Assembly (NCBI GenBank): GCA_028803175.1
Contig: JARBCG010000117.1
Location: 1-15,507, forward strand
Length of the DNA: 15,507 bases
DNA from: Wolbachia sp.
GTDB lineage: Bacteria > Pseudomonadota > Alphaproteobacteria > Rickettsiales > Anaplasmataceae
Direction: 5' to 3'
The notes under the pieces were generated by a model, which was not told the origin of the DNA, did not search any database, and saw only the letters and a list, made by a program, of their open reading frames with translations. A program made the position numbers and the translations under genes. Below, in pieces: positions 7,337 through 15,507 of the stretch (positions are counted from its first letter, which is position 1; every line of letters starts with the position of its first letter).

Positions 7337-9898
7337 CTAAACCTTTTTAACTAAAATTTCATTATTAAGGGCGTACACAACTAATTCATCATTTTCCACT
7401 ACCTCTCCTGATAAAATTAGCTTTGCTAGATTATTTTGAATACATTCCTGTATCGCTCTTTTTAGTGGCCTTGCTCCATATTCAGGATCATAGCCAGCTC
7501 TTGCTATTAGTTCCTTAGCTTCCTGTAATAAATTTATACTCAGTTTACGCTTAGCAAGTGTTTTTTGTAAATAAGAAAATTGTACATCAATGATTTTATA
7601 AATATCGTCTTCAGTTAAACCATGGAAGATAACGATTTCGTCTAATCTATTTAAAAATTCAGGACGAAATGCAGACTTCACTATTTGCATCACCTCATTT
7701 CTTACATAATCAACATTCCCCTTAAGCATCACTTCAGCACCAAGGTTAGAAGTTAAAATCAAAATGGTATTTCGAAAATCAACCAATTTGCCGTGACTAT
7801 CAGTGAGTCTTCCTTCATCTAAGATTTGCAACAGCAAGTTAAACATATCTGAATGAGCCTTTTCTATTTCATCAAAGAGAATGATCTGATATGGTCTCCT
7901 CCTTACTGATTCAGTTAACCTTCCGCCTTGCTCATAGCCAACATATCCTGGGGGCGCACCAATTAACTTCGAAACAGAGTGTTTTTCCATATATTCTGAC
8001 ATGTCAAAACGCAAAAGTGCATAGTGATCATCAAACAAAAATTCAGCAAGAGCTTTTGCAAGCTCCGTTTTACCAACCCCAGTTGGACCTAAAAACAAAA
8101 ATGAACCAAAAGGTCTATCAGTATCTTGCACACCAGAGCGTGAGCGCCTAACTGCATTACTTATCGCTTCTATTGCATCTTTCTGCCCTATTACTCTTTT
8201 ACCTATCTCATTCTCCATGTTAAGAAGCTTTTCTTTTTCACTATGCATCATACCTTCAACTGGAATTCCAGTCCATTTAGAAACAATATTTGCAATATCG
8301 TTTTCAGTGACTTCTTTCTTTAAGAAATCACTTGATACTTCTTCTTGATTTTTTAGTTCACTTTCAAGTGCCGGGATAACGCCATACATTAACTCCCCCG
8401 CTCTTCCTAGATTGCCATTGCGTTGAGCTATCTCTAATTCCTTTCTAGCGTTATCCAAATTCTCAGCAGTACTCTGTATTTTAGCTATTTTATTTTTCTC
8501 CATCTGCCACTTGCTATTCAGATCAGCAAACTTACTACTTAATTCTTTGATTTCTTCATTTATTTTTTTTAAGCGCTGCTTAGAACTTTCATCACTCTCT
8601 TTTTTCAAAGCTTCTGTTTCGATCTTTAATTGAATGATTTTTCTATCAAGCTCATCAATGAATTCAGGTTTACTATCCATCTCAATTCTCACCCTACTTG
8701 CTGCCTCATCTATCAAATCAATGGCTTTATCAGGTAAAAATCTATCTGTTATATACCTATTGGATAGCGTTGCAGCAGCAATTATTGCACTATCTGTAAT
8801 TCTGATACCATGATGTACTTCATACCTTTCCTTTAGTCCTCTGAGGATAGAAATAGTATCGATTTCTGTTGGTTGAGAGATAAAAATAGGCTGAAAACGC
8901 CTTGCAAGAGCTGGATCTTTTTCTATATGTTCATGGTACTCATCTAAAGTTGTGGCACCTATACAGTGAATTTCCCCGCGTGCAAGTGCAGGTTTAAGTA
9001 AATTTGAAGCATCCATCGCACCACTTGTAGCACCTGCTCCAATCAAAGTGTGCAACTCATCTATAAACAATATGATTTTCCCTTCTGCTTTTGAAATTTC
9101 ATTGATAACTGCTTTGAGCCTTTCTTCAAATTCACCCCTATACTTAGTGCCAGCAATTAAAGAACCAAGATCTAAAGCTAAAACTTTCGCATCGTACAAA
9201 CCAAGCGGAACATCATTTGCAACAATCCTATTTACAAGCCCTTCAACTATTGCAGTTTTTCCAACACCAGGTTCACCGATTAGCACAGGGTTATTTTTTG
9301 TTCGCCTAAGTGACACCTGCATTGTCCTCCTGATCTCTTCATCACGACCGATTACAGGATCAAGTTTTCCTTCTGCTGCAAGTGCAGTTATATCCTTAGT
9401 ATATTTTTTTGAAGCATTTAATTTCTCTTCGCTATTCGGTGAATCTGCGCTACTGCCCTTTCTCATTTCTGTAATAACTGAATTTAATTTTTGTGGAGTT
9501 ACACTATTCTCTACTAAGATCTTGCCTACATCATTATCCTTCTGCGCTGCTAAACCCTGCAATAAACGTTCAACAGTAATGAATGAGTCATTATTCCTTT
9601 TCGTGATACCAAGAGAATCTTCAAAAACTTTTGCTATTTCCCTTGAAAGTTGAAGACCACCTCTTCCTGGACCTTCAACTACCGGTAATTTCCTTATTGC
9701 GTTATTTACAGCATCGGAAATATTCTGCACACTTCCACCGCAAGCACTTATTAAATCATTAACTAATCCTAATTCATCTTCAAGCATTACTCTTAACAAA
9801 TGCTCAGGCATAAAAATCTGATGCCCAGCACTAAGTGCCTTCACCTGAGCATCTTGAATAAGATTTTTTGCTTTTTCAGTAAATTTATTTAAATCCAT
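7337..9898 (-). CDS. clpB: ATP-dependent disaggregase chaperone ClpB
   Basis: This is an 853-residue Hsp100 protein, close to the E. coli length of 857. It extracts polypeptides from aggregates in the cytoplasm together with DnaK. Domains in order: Clp N-domain (about 1-145, PEHLL at 31-35); first AAA+ module with Walker A GEPGVGKT (208-215) and Walker B FIDE (278-281); ClpB-specific coiled-coil middle domain (about 410-525), which separates it from ClpA/ClpX; second AAA+ module with Walker A GPTGVGKT (604-611), pore loop GYVG (651-654) and Walker B LFDEIE (674-679); and a C-terminal small domain with GARPLKRAIQ. There is no IGF/IGL loop for ClpP, as expected for ClpB. Internal methionines or valines around residue 150 could give a shorter isoform, as known in other bacteria, but this is not shown here. 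It appears to be the first gene of the clpB-GDH-tatB-pleD unit. Confidence 0.97.
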   Translation of the reverse strand: MDLNKFTEKAKNLIQDAQVKALSAGHQIFMPEHLLRVMLEDELGLVNDLISACGGSVQNISDAVNNAIRKLPVVEGPGRGGLQLSREIAKVFEDSLGITKRNNDSFITVERLLQGLAAQKDNDVGKILVENSVTPQKLNSVITEMRKGSSADSPNSEEKLNASKKYTKDITALAAEGKLDPVIGRDEEIRRTMQVSLRRTKNNPVLIGEPGVGKTAIVEGLVNRIVANDVPLGLYDAKVLALDLGSLIAGTKYRGEFEERLKAVINEISKAEGKIILFIDELHTLIGAGATSGAMDASNLLKPALARGEIHCIGATTLDEYHEHIEKDPALARRFQPIFISQPTEIDTISILRGLKERYEVHHGIRITDSAIIAAATLSNRYITDRFLPDKAIDLIDEAASRVRIEMDSKPEFIDELDRKIIQLKIETEALKKESDESSKQRLKKINEEIKELSSKFADLNSKWQMEKNKIAKIQSTAENLDNARKELEIAQRNGNLGRAGELMYGVIPALESELKNQEEVSSDFLKKEVTENDIANIVSKWTGIPVEGMMHSEKEKLLNMENEIGKRVIGQKDAIEAISNAVRRSRSGVQDTDRPFGSFLFLGPTGVGKTELAKALAEFLFDDHYALLRFDMSEYMEKHSVSKLIGAPPGYVGYEQGGRLTESVRRRPYQIILFDEIEKAHSDMFNLLLQILDEGRLTDSHGKLVDFRNTILILTSNLGAEVMLKGNVDYVRNEVMQIVKSAFRPEFLNRLDEIVIFHGLTEDDIYKIIDVQFSYLQKTLAKRKLSINLLQEAKELIARAGYDPEYGARPLKRAIQECIQNNLAKLILSGEVVENDELVVYALNNEILVKKV

Positions 9899-9971
9899 AA
9901 CGCCAGCTCAATCTATATTTATCAGTATATATCAACTGTTCCCTTAATTTTAAACCTTAACTAAAATTATT
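9899..9971 (-). promoter_or_regulatory. Tentative clpB promoter in the znuB-clpB gap
   Basis: On the minus strand TATACT (9924-9929) and TTAAAA (9948-9953) are spaced 18 bp and could form a sigma70-type promoter with a leader of about 20 nt. I do not see a heat-shock (RpoH) consensus. A 7-bp all-A/T stem (9946-9952 with 9962-9968) also lies here but is too weak to call a terminator, so read-through from znuB is possible. Confidence 0.3.
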
Positions 9972-10784
9972 TCAGAAAACCAACTTACTTAATACCAACC
10001 TAATAAAATAAGCAAAAATTAAATACACAGCTGCGATAAGTATAATTGCCGGCCCTGTTAAGAGATCAAAACTTGCAGATAACACTAGACCAGATATTCC
10101 AGAAACTACAGAAAAAATTGTTGCAACAACGATCATCTGCATTGGAGTTTTTGAGATTAGCCTTGCAGATGCTGCTGGTATTAGCAAAAATGCAGCTATG
10201 AGTAATATACCTATTAATTGAGCGGCAATTGCCATAAAGATAGCAAGAGTAATTAAAAATTCTAGTCTGACTAAATTAATATTAACTTTTTCTACTATTG
10301 CCAAATCTTGGTTAATTGAAATCATTAGCCAATAACGCCATCTGAATATTAATATCAAAGCAACTACTAAAGAGGTTAAAAGAATTAATATTATATCACT
10401 TTGATCGAGCGTTAATATATCACCAAATAATGAGCTAAGAATACTATTATTGCCAGATGGAAGAAAAGACATGAGTATTAAACTCAACGATAAAATCACA
10501 TTGGTAACAATGTTCAATATCATATCAATAGAATACAGCCTATTGAAATTTAGGGAAAGTAATATCGCAAATGTAATTGCTATGAGCATTATACTTACTG
10601 ATGGGCTTATCTTAAAAATTAAAGCAAGTGCAATGCCAAGTAATGAAGAGTGAGACAAGCTATCGCCCAAATATGACAATCTTTGCCATATCATAAACGA
10701 TCCTAAAGCACCAGTTACCGAGCTAATGATAACTACTGCAGTTAGACTATTAATGAAAAAATCCTGTGTAAATATTTCAAGCAT
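9972..10784 (-). CDS. znuB: Zinc ABC transporter permease ZnuB
   Basis: This 270-residue, very hydrophobic protein has about 7-8 predicted membrane helices and belongs to the ABC-3 metal permease family (ZnuB/MntB/TroC). ZnuB forms the inner-membrane channel for zinc uptake, with the ATPase ZnuC and the periplasmic binder ZnuA. Family signs are the N-terminal stretch GALGSFMIWQRLSYLGDSLSHSSLLGIAL (residues about 25-53), which is strongly conserved, and the late segment LIGILLIAAFLLIPAASARLISKTP. The neighbouring znuA and znuC are not in the window. The ATG lies 1 bp after the stop of the Mth938-domain gene, so it depends on the ispE-led transcript. Family members for manganese or iron are hard to exclude from sequence alone, but zinc is the usual assignment in this group. 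Confidence 0.88.
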   Translation of the reverse strand: MLEIFTQDFFINSLTAVVIISSVTGALGSFMIWQRLSYLGDSLSHSSLLGIALALIFKISPSVSIMLIAITFAILLSLNFNRLYSIDMILNIVTNVILSLSLILMSFLPSGNNSILSSLFGDILTLDQSDIILILLTSLVVALILIFRWRYWLMISINQDLAIVEKVNINLVRLEFLITLAIFMAIAAQLIGILLIAAFLLIPAASARLISKTPMQMIVVATIFSVVSGISGLVLSASFDLLTGPAIILIAAVYLIFAYFIRLVLSKLVF

Positions 10785-10785
10785 G

Positions 10786-11151
10786 CTATATTGCCACTAG
10801 ATAAGTCACAATAAATCTATCTTCGGATATTAAAACGTTATGCGTTCTGCATGCTGCATCAGTTGACATAAATTCAAAATTCAAACCTTTTCGTTCTACT
10901 GGATAAGATTTACCTGATGAATTCGGTATATTTCGTGTTTTACCAGTACCTATTAACAAAATTTCTACCTCTTCTATTAAAAAACGTTCAAAATGCTCCT
11001 TGTTATTTATATCAATCTCACTCAATTCTATCACCTTTTCAGGAAAAACTATTATTGAGCTATAATATCACTTATTATTTACCAGAAATTTTCCTTTCTG
11101 ATAACTATTTATAAAACTTTTACTCTTAGGAATTAAAGTAGTTATATCCAT
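10786..11151 (-). pseudogene. Mth938/DUF498-domain protein, interrupted by in-frame TGA at codon 28
   Basis: Read from ATG at 11149-11151, the frame encodes 121 residues, the normal family size: MDITTLIPKSKSFINSY, then QKGKFLVNNK, stop, YYSSIIVFPEKVIELS, and on to ...LLIGTGKTRNIP... and ...MSTDAACRTHNVLISEDRFIVTYL. The LLIGTG and DAACRTxNVLxSEDR patterns are typical of PF04430, a small alpha/beta fold linked to NDUFAF3 in mitochondria (complex I assembly); its bacterial role is unsettled. The only lesion is TGA at 11068-11070, which one C-to-T change from CGA (Arg) would explain. The 3' portion stays open, and a GTG at 11032-11034 could start an 82-residue product lacking the first strands. 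The gene begins 4 bp after the ispE stop and ends 1 bp before znuB, so it is the middle gene of a tight operon. Sequencing error or UGA read-through are alternatives. Confidence 0.8.
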
Positions 11152-11155
11152 AAAA

Positions 11156-12022
11156 TCAAACTATTAATTGAGTATCACATACCCACCATTCTGGTTGCTT
11201 TTCCTTAATATTCACTGCAGCAGCTTTCGCATCTTCTCCACTATCAAACATCCCAAAACACGCAACACCACTACCTGACATGCGAGCAAATATGCAACCT
11301 TTTTGTAATTCTAGTGCTGATATTATATTCTCAATTTCAGGAACAAGGCTTACAGCTGTTTCTTGAAGATCATTTTTTGTGTCTTTAACAAGCTTTAATA
11401 AATTCTGTTCATTGCTCTCATTCCATTCAATTGATTTAGAAAATTCTCCTTTATACTTGGAAAACACTTCCGGAGTACTCAAAAACTTTTTTTTTGGTTT
11501 TACTAACACTATATTTCCAGGAAGAGAAAACTTTTGAATAGGATATAATTCTTCACCAATACCTTTAACAAAAACTGGCTTACTCTCTATGCTTGCTGGA
11601 ACATCAGCACCAACACTTAAAGCTACTCCATTTAAAATTGACTTATCAATCTCCCATAACTTCCCTAATGTGCGTATTACAGCACCAGCATCTGAAGATC
11701 CACTGCCCAAACCTACAGCAATTGGTATATTTTTTACAACCTTAATATAAACTTTAGTATGCCTTGGAGCGTATCTAGTAAGCAGACTAATTGCTTTCAT
11801 TACAGTATTATACTTATCATTTATTTTAGATTCTGGATTTACAAATTCAACTTTAGAGCGATTATACTCAAATCTCCTCTCACCTACTCTTATCTCTAAA
11901 AAATTAGAAAGATTAGCAAAAACAAATAAACCTTCAATTAAGTGATACCCTGTTTCTTTCTTGTCTACAATGTGCAAAAACAGATTAATCTTTGCAGGTG
12001 CTTTTACACAAAAACTTTTCAT
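11156..12022 (-). CDS. ispE: 4-diphosphocytidyl-2-C-methyl-D-erythritol kinase IspE
   Basis: This 288-residue GHMP-family kinase phosphorylates CDP-methylerythritol at the 2-position in the MEP pathway for isoprenoid precursors, in the cytoplasm. Visible motifs are the N-terminal substrate-site APAKINLFLHI with K11 (K10 in E. coli) and the glycine-rich ATP loop PIAVGLGSGSSDAGA (about 100-114). The catalytic Asp lies in SVGADVPA (D140, equivalent to E. coli D141), and the C-terminal GHMP motif is ARMSGSGVACFG (about 247-258). Length matches the family. The ATG at 12022 lies about 22 nt after the predicted transcription start of a near-consensus promoter. The gene heads the ispE-Mth938-znuB operon and is divergent from addA. 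Confidence 0.95.
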   Translation of the reverse strand: MKSFCVKAPAKINLFLHIVDKKETGYHLIEGLFVFANLSNFLEIRVGERRFEYNRSKVEFVNPESKINDKYNTVMKAISLLTRYAPRHTKVYIKVVKNIPIAVGLGSGSSDAGAVIRTLGKLWEIDKSILNGVALSVGADVPASIESKPVFVKGIGEELYPIQKFSLPGNIVLVKPKKKFLSTPEVFSKYKGEFSKSIEWNESNEQNLLKLVKDTKNDLQETAVSLVPEIENIISALELQKGCIFARMSGSGVACFGMFDSGEDAKAAAVNIKEKQPEWWVCDTQLIV

Positions 12023-12035
12023 TACACATCTTCGC

Positions 12036-12064
12036 TAGAACTATTTTTACATTATATTTATAAT
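12036..12064 (+). promoter_or_regulatory. Possible addA promoter overlapping the ispE promoter
   Basis: On the plus strand TATAAT occurs at 12059-12064, inside the ispE -35/-10 spacer. The matching -35 position (12036-12041, TAGAAC) is poor. The two -10 boxes form a near-palindrome (12050-12065), so the two promoters would probably compete for polymerase. Confidence 0.4.
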
Positions 12065-12078
12065 GTCATTTTGGTCAA
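12051..12078 (-). promoter_or_regulatory. sigma70-type promoter for ispE
   Basis: On the minus strand TTGACC (12073-12078) and a perfect TATAAT (12051-12056) are 16 bp apart. The predicted start near 12044 leaves a leader of about 22 nt before the ispE ATG. It is the best promoter match in the window. Confidence 0.7.
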
Positions 12079-12103
12079 CTTTTATACAGTTTATGCACTA
12101 CCA

Positions 12104-15100
12104 ATGAAAAAAAATGCTACTAGTCCTAATTTTTCTGTATGGGTAAACGCATCTGCTGGTACAGGAAAAACAAAGATCTTAATAGACAGAGTATTAAGAC
12201 TCTTACTGGAAAATAAAAAAAACATCCTCTGTTTAACATTTACTAACGCTGCAGCGAATGAAATGGAAAATCGCATTTACAATACGCTAAGTAAATGGGC
12301 AATATGTTCAGCTAGTGAATTAATAGTGGATTTAGAGAAGCTGCTCGATAGTAAAGTTTCTGACTATTACTTTTCTCAAGCAAGAAAACTTTTTTCTAAA
12401 TTAGAAAATCTTGGTCTCACCATACAAACCATACATGCTTTTTGTTATAAATTAATTTCTAGTTTTCCTGTAGAAGCTGGCATTGTTCCAAATTGCACGT
12501 TAAGTGAATGTAAAGAGTTACATCCTATAGTGTTTGACAAAGTATTAAATCATGAAGTTGTACAGGACAGTGTCAATGCTATTGCAGCTGAAATTGATGA
12601 AAATAAACTGCGTGGTCTGTTCTATACTTTATGTACAAAAAAATCGGCAAATGATTTGGAATATATTAAAGGTAAACTGAACGCTCCGAATGAAATATAT
12701 GACTTACCTAGTGAAACAGCTGAACAAATAAAAAGTCTGGCTGAAATATTAAGAGAGGGCAGCAAGAGGGATCAGAGTTACAGCAAAATACTTTATGATT
12801 GGTATCGTATAGATTCCAGCATCACACACTGGAATGAAACTAGAACAGAAAACCTGGCCAAAGTATTCATAAAGTCAGGATCACACGAGAAAAAAAACAT
12901 ATCATCCATTATCGCCAAAGGTACATTAGAAAAATTTCTAGAGGCAGAGAGAATAATAGAAAATATACAGAACGAAGTACTTTCTTATGTAAAAGATGTA
13001 AATGCTTACCAAATATTTGAAAGAACTAGTCACTTGCTCAGCATATTTAAGGTGTATACTAACCTATATAGTAACGAAAAGTCAAAAAATGCTCTGCTTG
13101 ATTATAATGACATAATTGATTTGACAACAAACTTACTGAGCAACCATGACTACAAAGATTTGGTGCTATTCAACTTAGATCAAAAAATAGACCATGTCTT
13201 GGTTGATGAAGCACAAGACAACAGTCTAAGTCAATGGAAGATCATAACAAATCTATGTGATGAATTTTTTATTGGTAGTGATGAAAAGCGAACCTTATTT
13301 GTTGTTGGCGATGTAAAACAATCTATCTACAGATTTCAAGGCGCAAATCCTATTCTGTTTAACTATATGCAGCAGTATTTTTATAAGAAAACTGGCAGAA
13401 GAGATTGGTTATCATGTCAACTTGAAAAATCATTTCGCTCAACCCCGGATGTTTTAATACTAGTAGATAGATTATTTAACAATTTTTGTGAAGAAATATC
13501 TTTCGCTAACCACGAAATAAAACATATTCCACACAGAGAAAATGACCAAGGGTATATTGAAATCTGGCCGTTATTACCAAAATACAAAGAGGGAAATGAG
13601 AAACAAGTATTTCAAGTTCATTATGTAAATAAAGGAAATTATATAGCAGATCGATCACTAGCTCAGACAATAGCCCACAAAATTCATAACTGGTTAAATG
13701 AAGGACGTATTTTAATCGCCAAAGATTGTCATATAGAACCGAGAGATATCATGATTCTTGTTAGGCAACGAAATGTGCTTGTTGATTACATTATAAGCGA
13801 ATTAAAAAAAGCCAATGTGCCAGTTGTAGGGCGGGATTATTTTAGAATTATGGACTATATAGCTATACAAGATTTGATAGCTCTAGCTGAATTTTTACTT
13901 CTCCCAACGAATGATCTGGCCCTTGCAAATATCTTAAAATCACCGCTATTCAATTTCACCGAGGATGATTTATTCAATATCGCATACAATCGAAAAGAAC
14001 AATCGTTATGGGAGAAACTGAAGAATTATTCTGAAAGCATCTATAGTGAATTAAATAACTTCATTAATCTATCTCGTACAGAACCTCCACTTACATTATT
14101 CACACATATACTTCGCACAGGTAAGAAAAAATTCGCTGCAAGGCTTGGACTTGAGTGCTTTGAAGTCATAGACGAATTTATGAACCTGTTACTGAAATTT
14201 GAGCATCCATCCCTTCAAGTATTTGTTCAGTGGATAAAGGAGAATAATCCAGAAATCAAAAACGATATGCAATCAGAACGTAATGCTGTGCGAATAATGA
14301 CAATCCATAAATCAAAAGGCCTGCAGGCTCCTATAGTGTTTTTGGTTGATACAAACACAGTACCAAAAAACAGTGAAAGTATCGTTTTTGACACAATGGA
14401 TATGCCATTTTGGTGCGGAAAAAATAATAATGTATATTGTGATCAAGTCAAAAGAGAGAAAAAAATTGAGGATTACAACGAACATTTGCGCCTATTATAT
14501 GTAGCACTTACACGTGCTGAAGATGAGCTATATATCTTGGGTAAAGAACCAGTGCAAAAGGGTTCATGGTATGATTTAATCACTACATATGGAGAACCAT
14601 ACGAAAAAAAACGAGGAAATCTATATCCAATGTTCAAAGAGGATGTAGAAATATTATGTGTCAATTCAGGCTATCCTTATATTTACAAAAAACGTGGCTA
14701 CTTTGATATTCCTGTGGTTTCACTTCCACCAGCTTTAACTCACTTCGGTATCATGCAAGTAGCAGACACCAGTCAAGTTACTCAGACAACAGGAGGTGAC
14801 GCTGGAACGACAGATGGTTATTCAAGAGGTCTGATCATTCACAACATATTGCAATACATGCCTAAAATAGAAAAAGAAAGGAGAAAAAAATGGGTTAAAA
14901 AATATCTTGAGAATATAAACACTAGCGAAGATAAGAGTGAAATTTACTATAAAATATTAGCCTTTAATGAAAAATATGACTACTTATTTGACTTAGAGGG
15001 CAAGTCAGAAATTTCACTGAGTGGTACAATTAACAACGAGGCGGTTTTAGTACGTTTGGACAGATTATGCATTACACAAGACAAAGCAATTATAATGGAT

Positions 15101-15256
15101 TATAAGTCACACCGTAATGTTTCTACTTCTTCATTCGATGAAATAAAAAAACAAATGCTGACCTATAAAACTTTAATACAAGAACTATATCCAAAAAAGC
15201 AAGTAGAGTGCATGGTTATTTGGGTAGAAGATTTAACAACAACGCTTTTTGATTGA
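12104..15256 (+). CDS. addA: Double-strand break repair helicase-nuclease AddA
   Basis: This 1050-residue UvrD/RecB-type SF1 helicase has a C-terminal RecB-family nuclease. AddA pairs with AddB to unwind and resect broken DNA ends for RecA loading. Helicase motifs: Walker A ASAGTGKT (16-23, K22), CLTFTNAAANEM (motif Ia), VDEAQD (367-372, motif II), VVGDVKQSIYRFQGA (about 398-412, motif III), RIMTIHKSKGLQ (about 730, motif V) and YVALTRAEDELYILG (about 798, motif VI). The nuclease signature is complete: H913, D986 (VRLDRL), D999-x-K1001 (DYKSH) and a late QMLTYK. An in-frame start exists at 11942, but the ATG at 12104 is preferred: the Walker A motif then sits about 20 residues in, as usual, and the longer version would overlap the ispE start and promoter antisense. 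No Shine-Dalgarno is evident. It is slightly shorter than many alphaproteobacterial AddA proteins. addB is not in the window. Confidence 0.93.
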   Translation: MKKNATSPNFSVWVNASAGTGKTKILIDRVLRLLLENKKNILCLTFTNAAANEMENRIYNTLSKWAICSASELIVDLEKLLDSKVSDYYFSQARKLFSKLENLGLTIQTIHAFCYKLISSFPVEAGIVPNCTLSECKELHPIVFDKVLNHEVVQDSVNAIAAEIDENKLRGLFYTLCTKKSANDLEYIKGKLNAPNEIYDLPSETAEQIKSLAEILREGSKRDQSYSKILYDWYRIDSSITHWNETRTENLAKVFIKSGSHEKKNISSIIAKGTLEKFLEAERIIENIQNEVLSYVKDVNAYQIFERTSHLLSIFKVYTNLYSNEKSKNALLDYNDIIDLTTNLLSNHDYKDLVLFNLDQKIDHVLVDEAQDNSLSQWKIITNLCDEFFIGSDEKRTLFVVGDVKQSIYRFQGANPILFNYMQQYFYKKTGRRDWLSCQLEKSFRSTPDVLILVDRLFNNFCEEISFANHEIKHIPHRENDQGYIEIWPLLPKYKEGNEKQVFQVHYVNKGNYIADRSLAQTIAHKIHNWLNEGRILIAKDCHIEPRDIMILVRQRNVLVDYIISELKKANVPVVGRDYFRIMDYIAIQDLIALAEFLLLPTNDLALANILKSPLFNFTEDDLFNIAYNRKEQSLWEKLKNYSESIYSELNNFINLSRTEPPLTLFTHILRTGKKKFAARLGLECFEVIDEFMNLLLKFEHPSLQVFVQWIKENNPEIKNDMQSERNAVRIMTIHKSKGLQAPIVFLVDTNTVPKNSESIVFDTMDMPFWCGKNNNVYCDQVKREKKIEDYNEHLRLLYVALTRAEDELYILGKEPVQKGSWYDLITTYGEPYEKKRGNLYPMFKEDVEILCVNSGYPYIYKKRGYFDIPVVSLPPALTHFGIMQVADTSQVTQTTGGDAGTTDGYSRGLIIHNILQYMPKIEKERRKKWVKKYLENINTSEDKSEIYYKILAFNEKYDYLFDLEGKSEISLSGTINNEAVLVRLDRLCITQDKAIIMDYKSHRNVSTSSFDEIKKQMLTYKTLIQELYPKKQVECMVIWVEDLTTTLFD

Positions 15257-15258
15257 AT

Positions 15259-15281
15259 CTCACTTGAACTTGAAAAGTGAG
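15259..15281 (+). terminator. Weak hairpin after addA
   Basis: CTCACTT (15259-15265) pairs with AAGTGAG (15275-15281) across a 9-base loop, starting three bases after the addA stop. The sequence after it is A/T mixed without a T-run, so termination would be weak. Confidence 0.3.
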
Positions 15282-15426
15282 TATTAAATAAACCATACGC
15301 GTCAAGTTAAGGAACGTAGAGAGTTTAATGTAGATATCCTAGTTTTTCTATACCTGTCTTTTAGAAAGAATTGTGACCAAGCTATAGTAAGTTTTTTCGG
15401 GAAAATCTTTAGTTGGTATTACAAAG

Positions 15427-15507
15427 GATATCAAGTAAAAAAGTATTCAGAGGACTTTCATGACTTGGCAAAAGAGTAAAATGCTGGTTCTTTGGTTTTA
15501 AGCTGCG
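15427..15507 (+). pseudogene. Second IS982-type transposase fragment, running off the window
   Basis: From about 15427 the DNA closely follows 160-225 of the left element. The same frame reads ISSKKVFRGLS, stop (TGA 15461-15463), LGKRVKCWFFGFKL. This keeps the FGFKL that the left copy lacks and is typical of IS982-family transposases just after the first catalytic Asp. Upstream (15282-15426) there is no similarity to the left copy and no gene that I recognise, so the fragment has lost its 5' part, including the catalytic IDST. With an in-frame stop it is non-functional. Its right extent is unknown. Confidence 0.65.

Noticed and set aside
9048..9653. 201-codon plus-strand ORF inside clpB
   Set aside because: It lies wholly antisense to a strongly conserved gene and its sequence is serine/leucine-rich shadow translation.
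11942..12103. 54-codon N-terminal extension of addA from an ATG at 11942
   Set aside because: It overlaps the ispE coding start and promoter antisense, has no helicase similarity, and the ATG at 12104 places Walker A at the usual distance.
15282..15478. Open stretch of about 60 codons on the plus strand (…SFRKNCDQAIVSFFGKIF…) overlapping the right transposase fragment
   Set aside because: It has no usable start codon, and its 3' part is an alternative frame of the IS982-like repeat; I recognise no family.
1..15507. CRISPR arrays, tRNA or rRNA genes, toxin-antitoxin or defence systems
   Set aside because: I saw no regularly spaced repeats, no tRNA cloverleaf and no rRNA sequence. The genes present are all accounted for by housekeeping families and IS remnants.

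Overview
The window is AT-rich and carries a set of alphaproteobacterial housekeeping genes close to decayed insertion-sequence fragments and freshly broken genes. Gene content (large NAD-dependent glutamate dehydrogenase, PleD, ClpB, ZnuB, IspE, AddA), low GC, few Shine-Dalgarno sequences and IS982-type transposase remnants point to a reduced intracellular member of the Rickettsiales. Wolbachia (Anaplasmataceae) is the best guess. This is inference from protein resemblance; no database search was run.

Layout. 1-453: an inverted-repeat-bounded, internally deleted element holding a piece of IS982-family transposase. 454-850: non-functional DNA with a strong hairpin, a short open tail and a decayed ORF. 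866-898: a hairpin between that region and the convergent pleD. 926-9898, minus strand: clpB, NAD-glutamate dehydrogenase, a TatB-like gene and pleD. The first two are 30 bp apart and the last three overlap, so this looks like one transcription unit. 9899-9971: a short gap with a tentative clpB promoter. 9972-12022, minus strand: ispE, a Mth938/DUF498-domain gene and znuB, separated by 4 and 1 bp. 12023-12103: a divergent promoter region. 12104-15256, plus strand: addA. 15257-15507: mostly empty, ending in a second IS982-type fragment that runs off the window.

Two genes are broken. pleD (response regulator / diguanylate cyclase) has a frameshift, two in-frame stops and an altered catalytic GG(D/E)EF signature (GGKEF), so c-di-GMP synthesis from this locus is almost certainly lost. 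The Mth938-domain gene would be a normal 121-residue protein except for one in-frame TGA at codon 28. A GTG at codon 40 could still give an 82-residue product.

The intact genes cover independent tasks: proteostasis (ClpB), glutamate catabolism into the TCA cycle (GDH), membrane targeting (TatB-like), zinc uptake (ZnuB), isoprenoid precursor synthesis (IspE) and recombinational DNA repair (AddA). I see no new multi-gene system. The interest lies in gene decay, the IS remnants and the compact ispE/addA promoter region.
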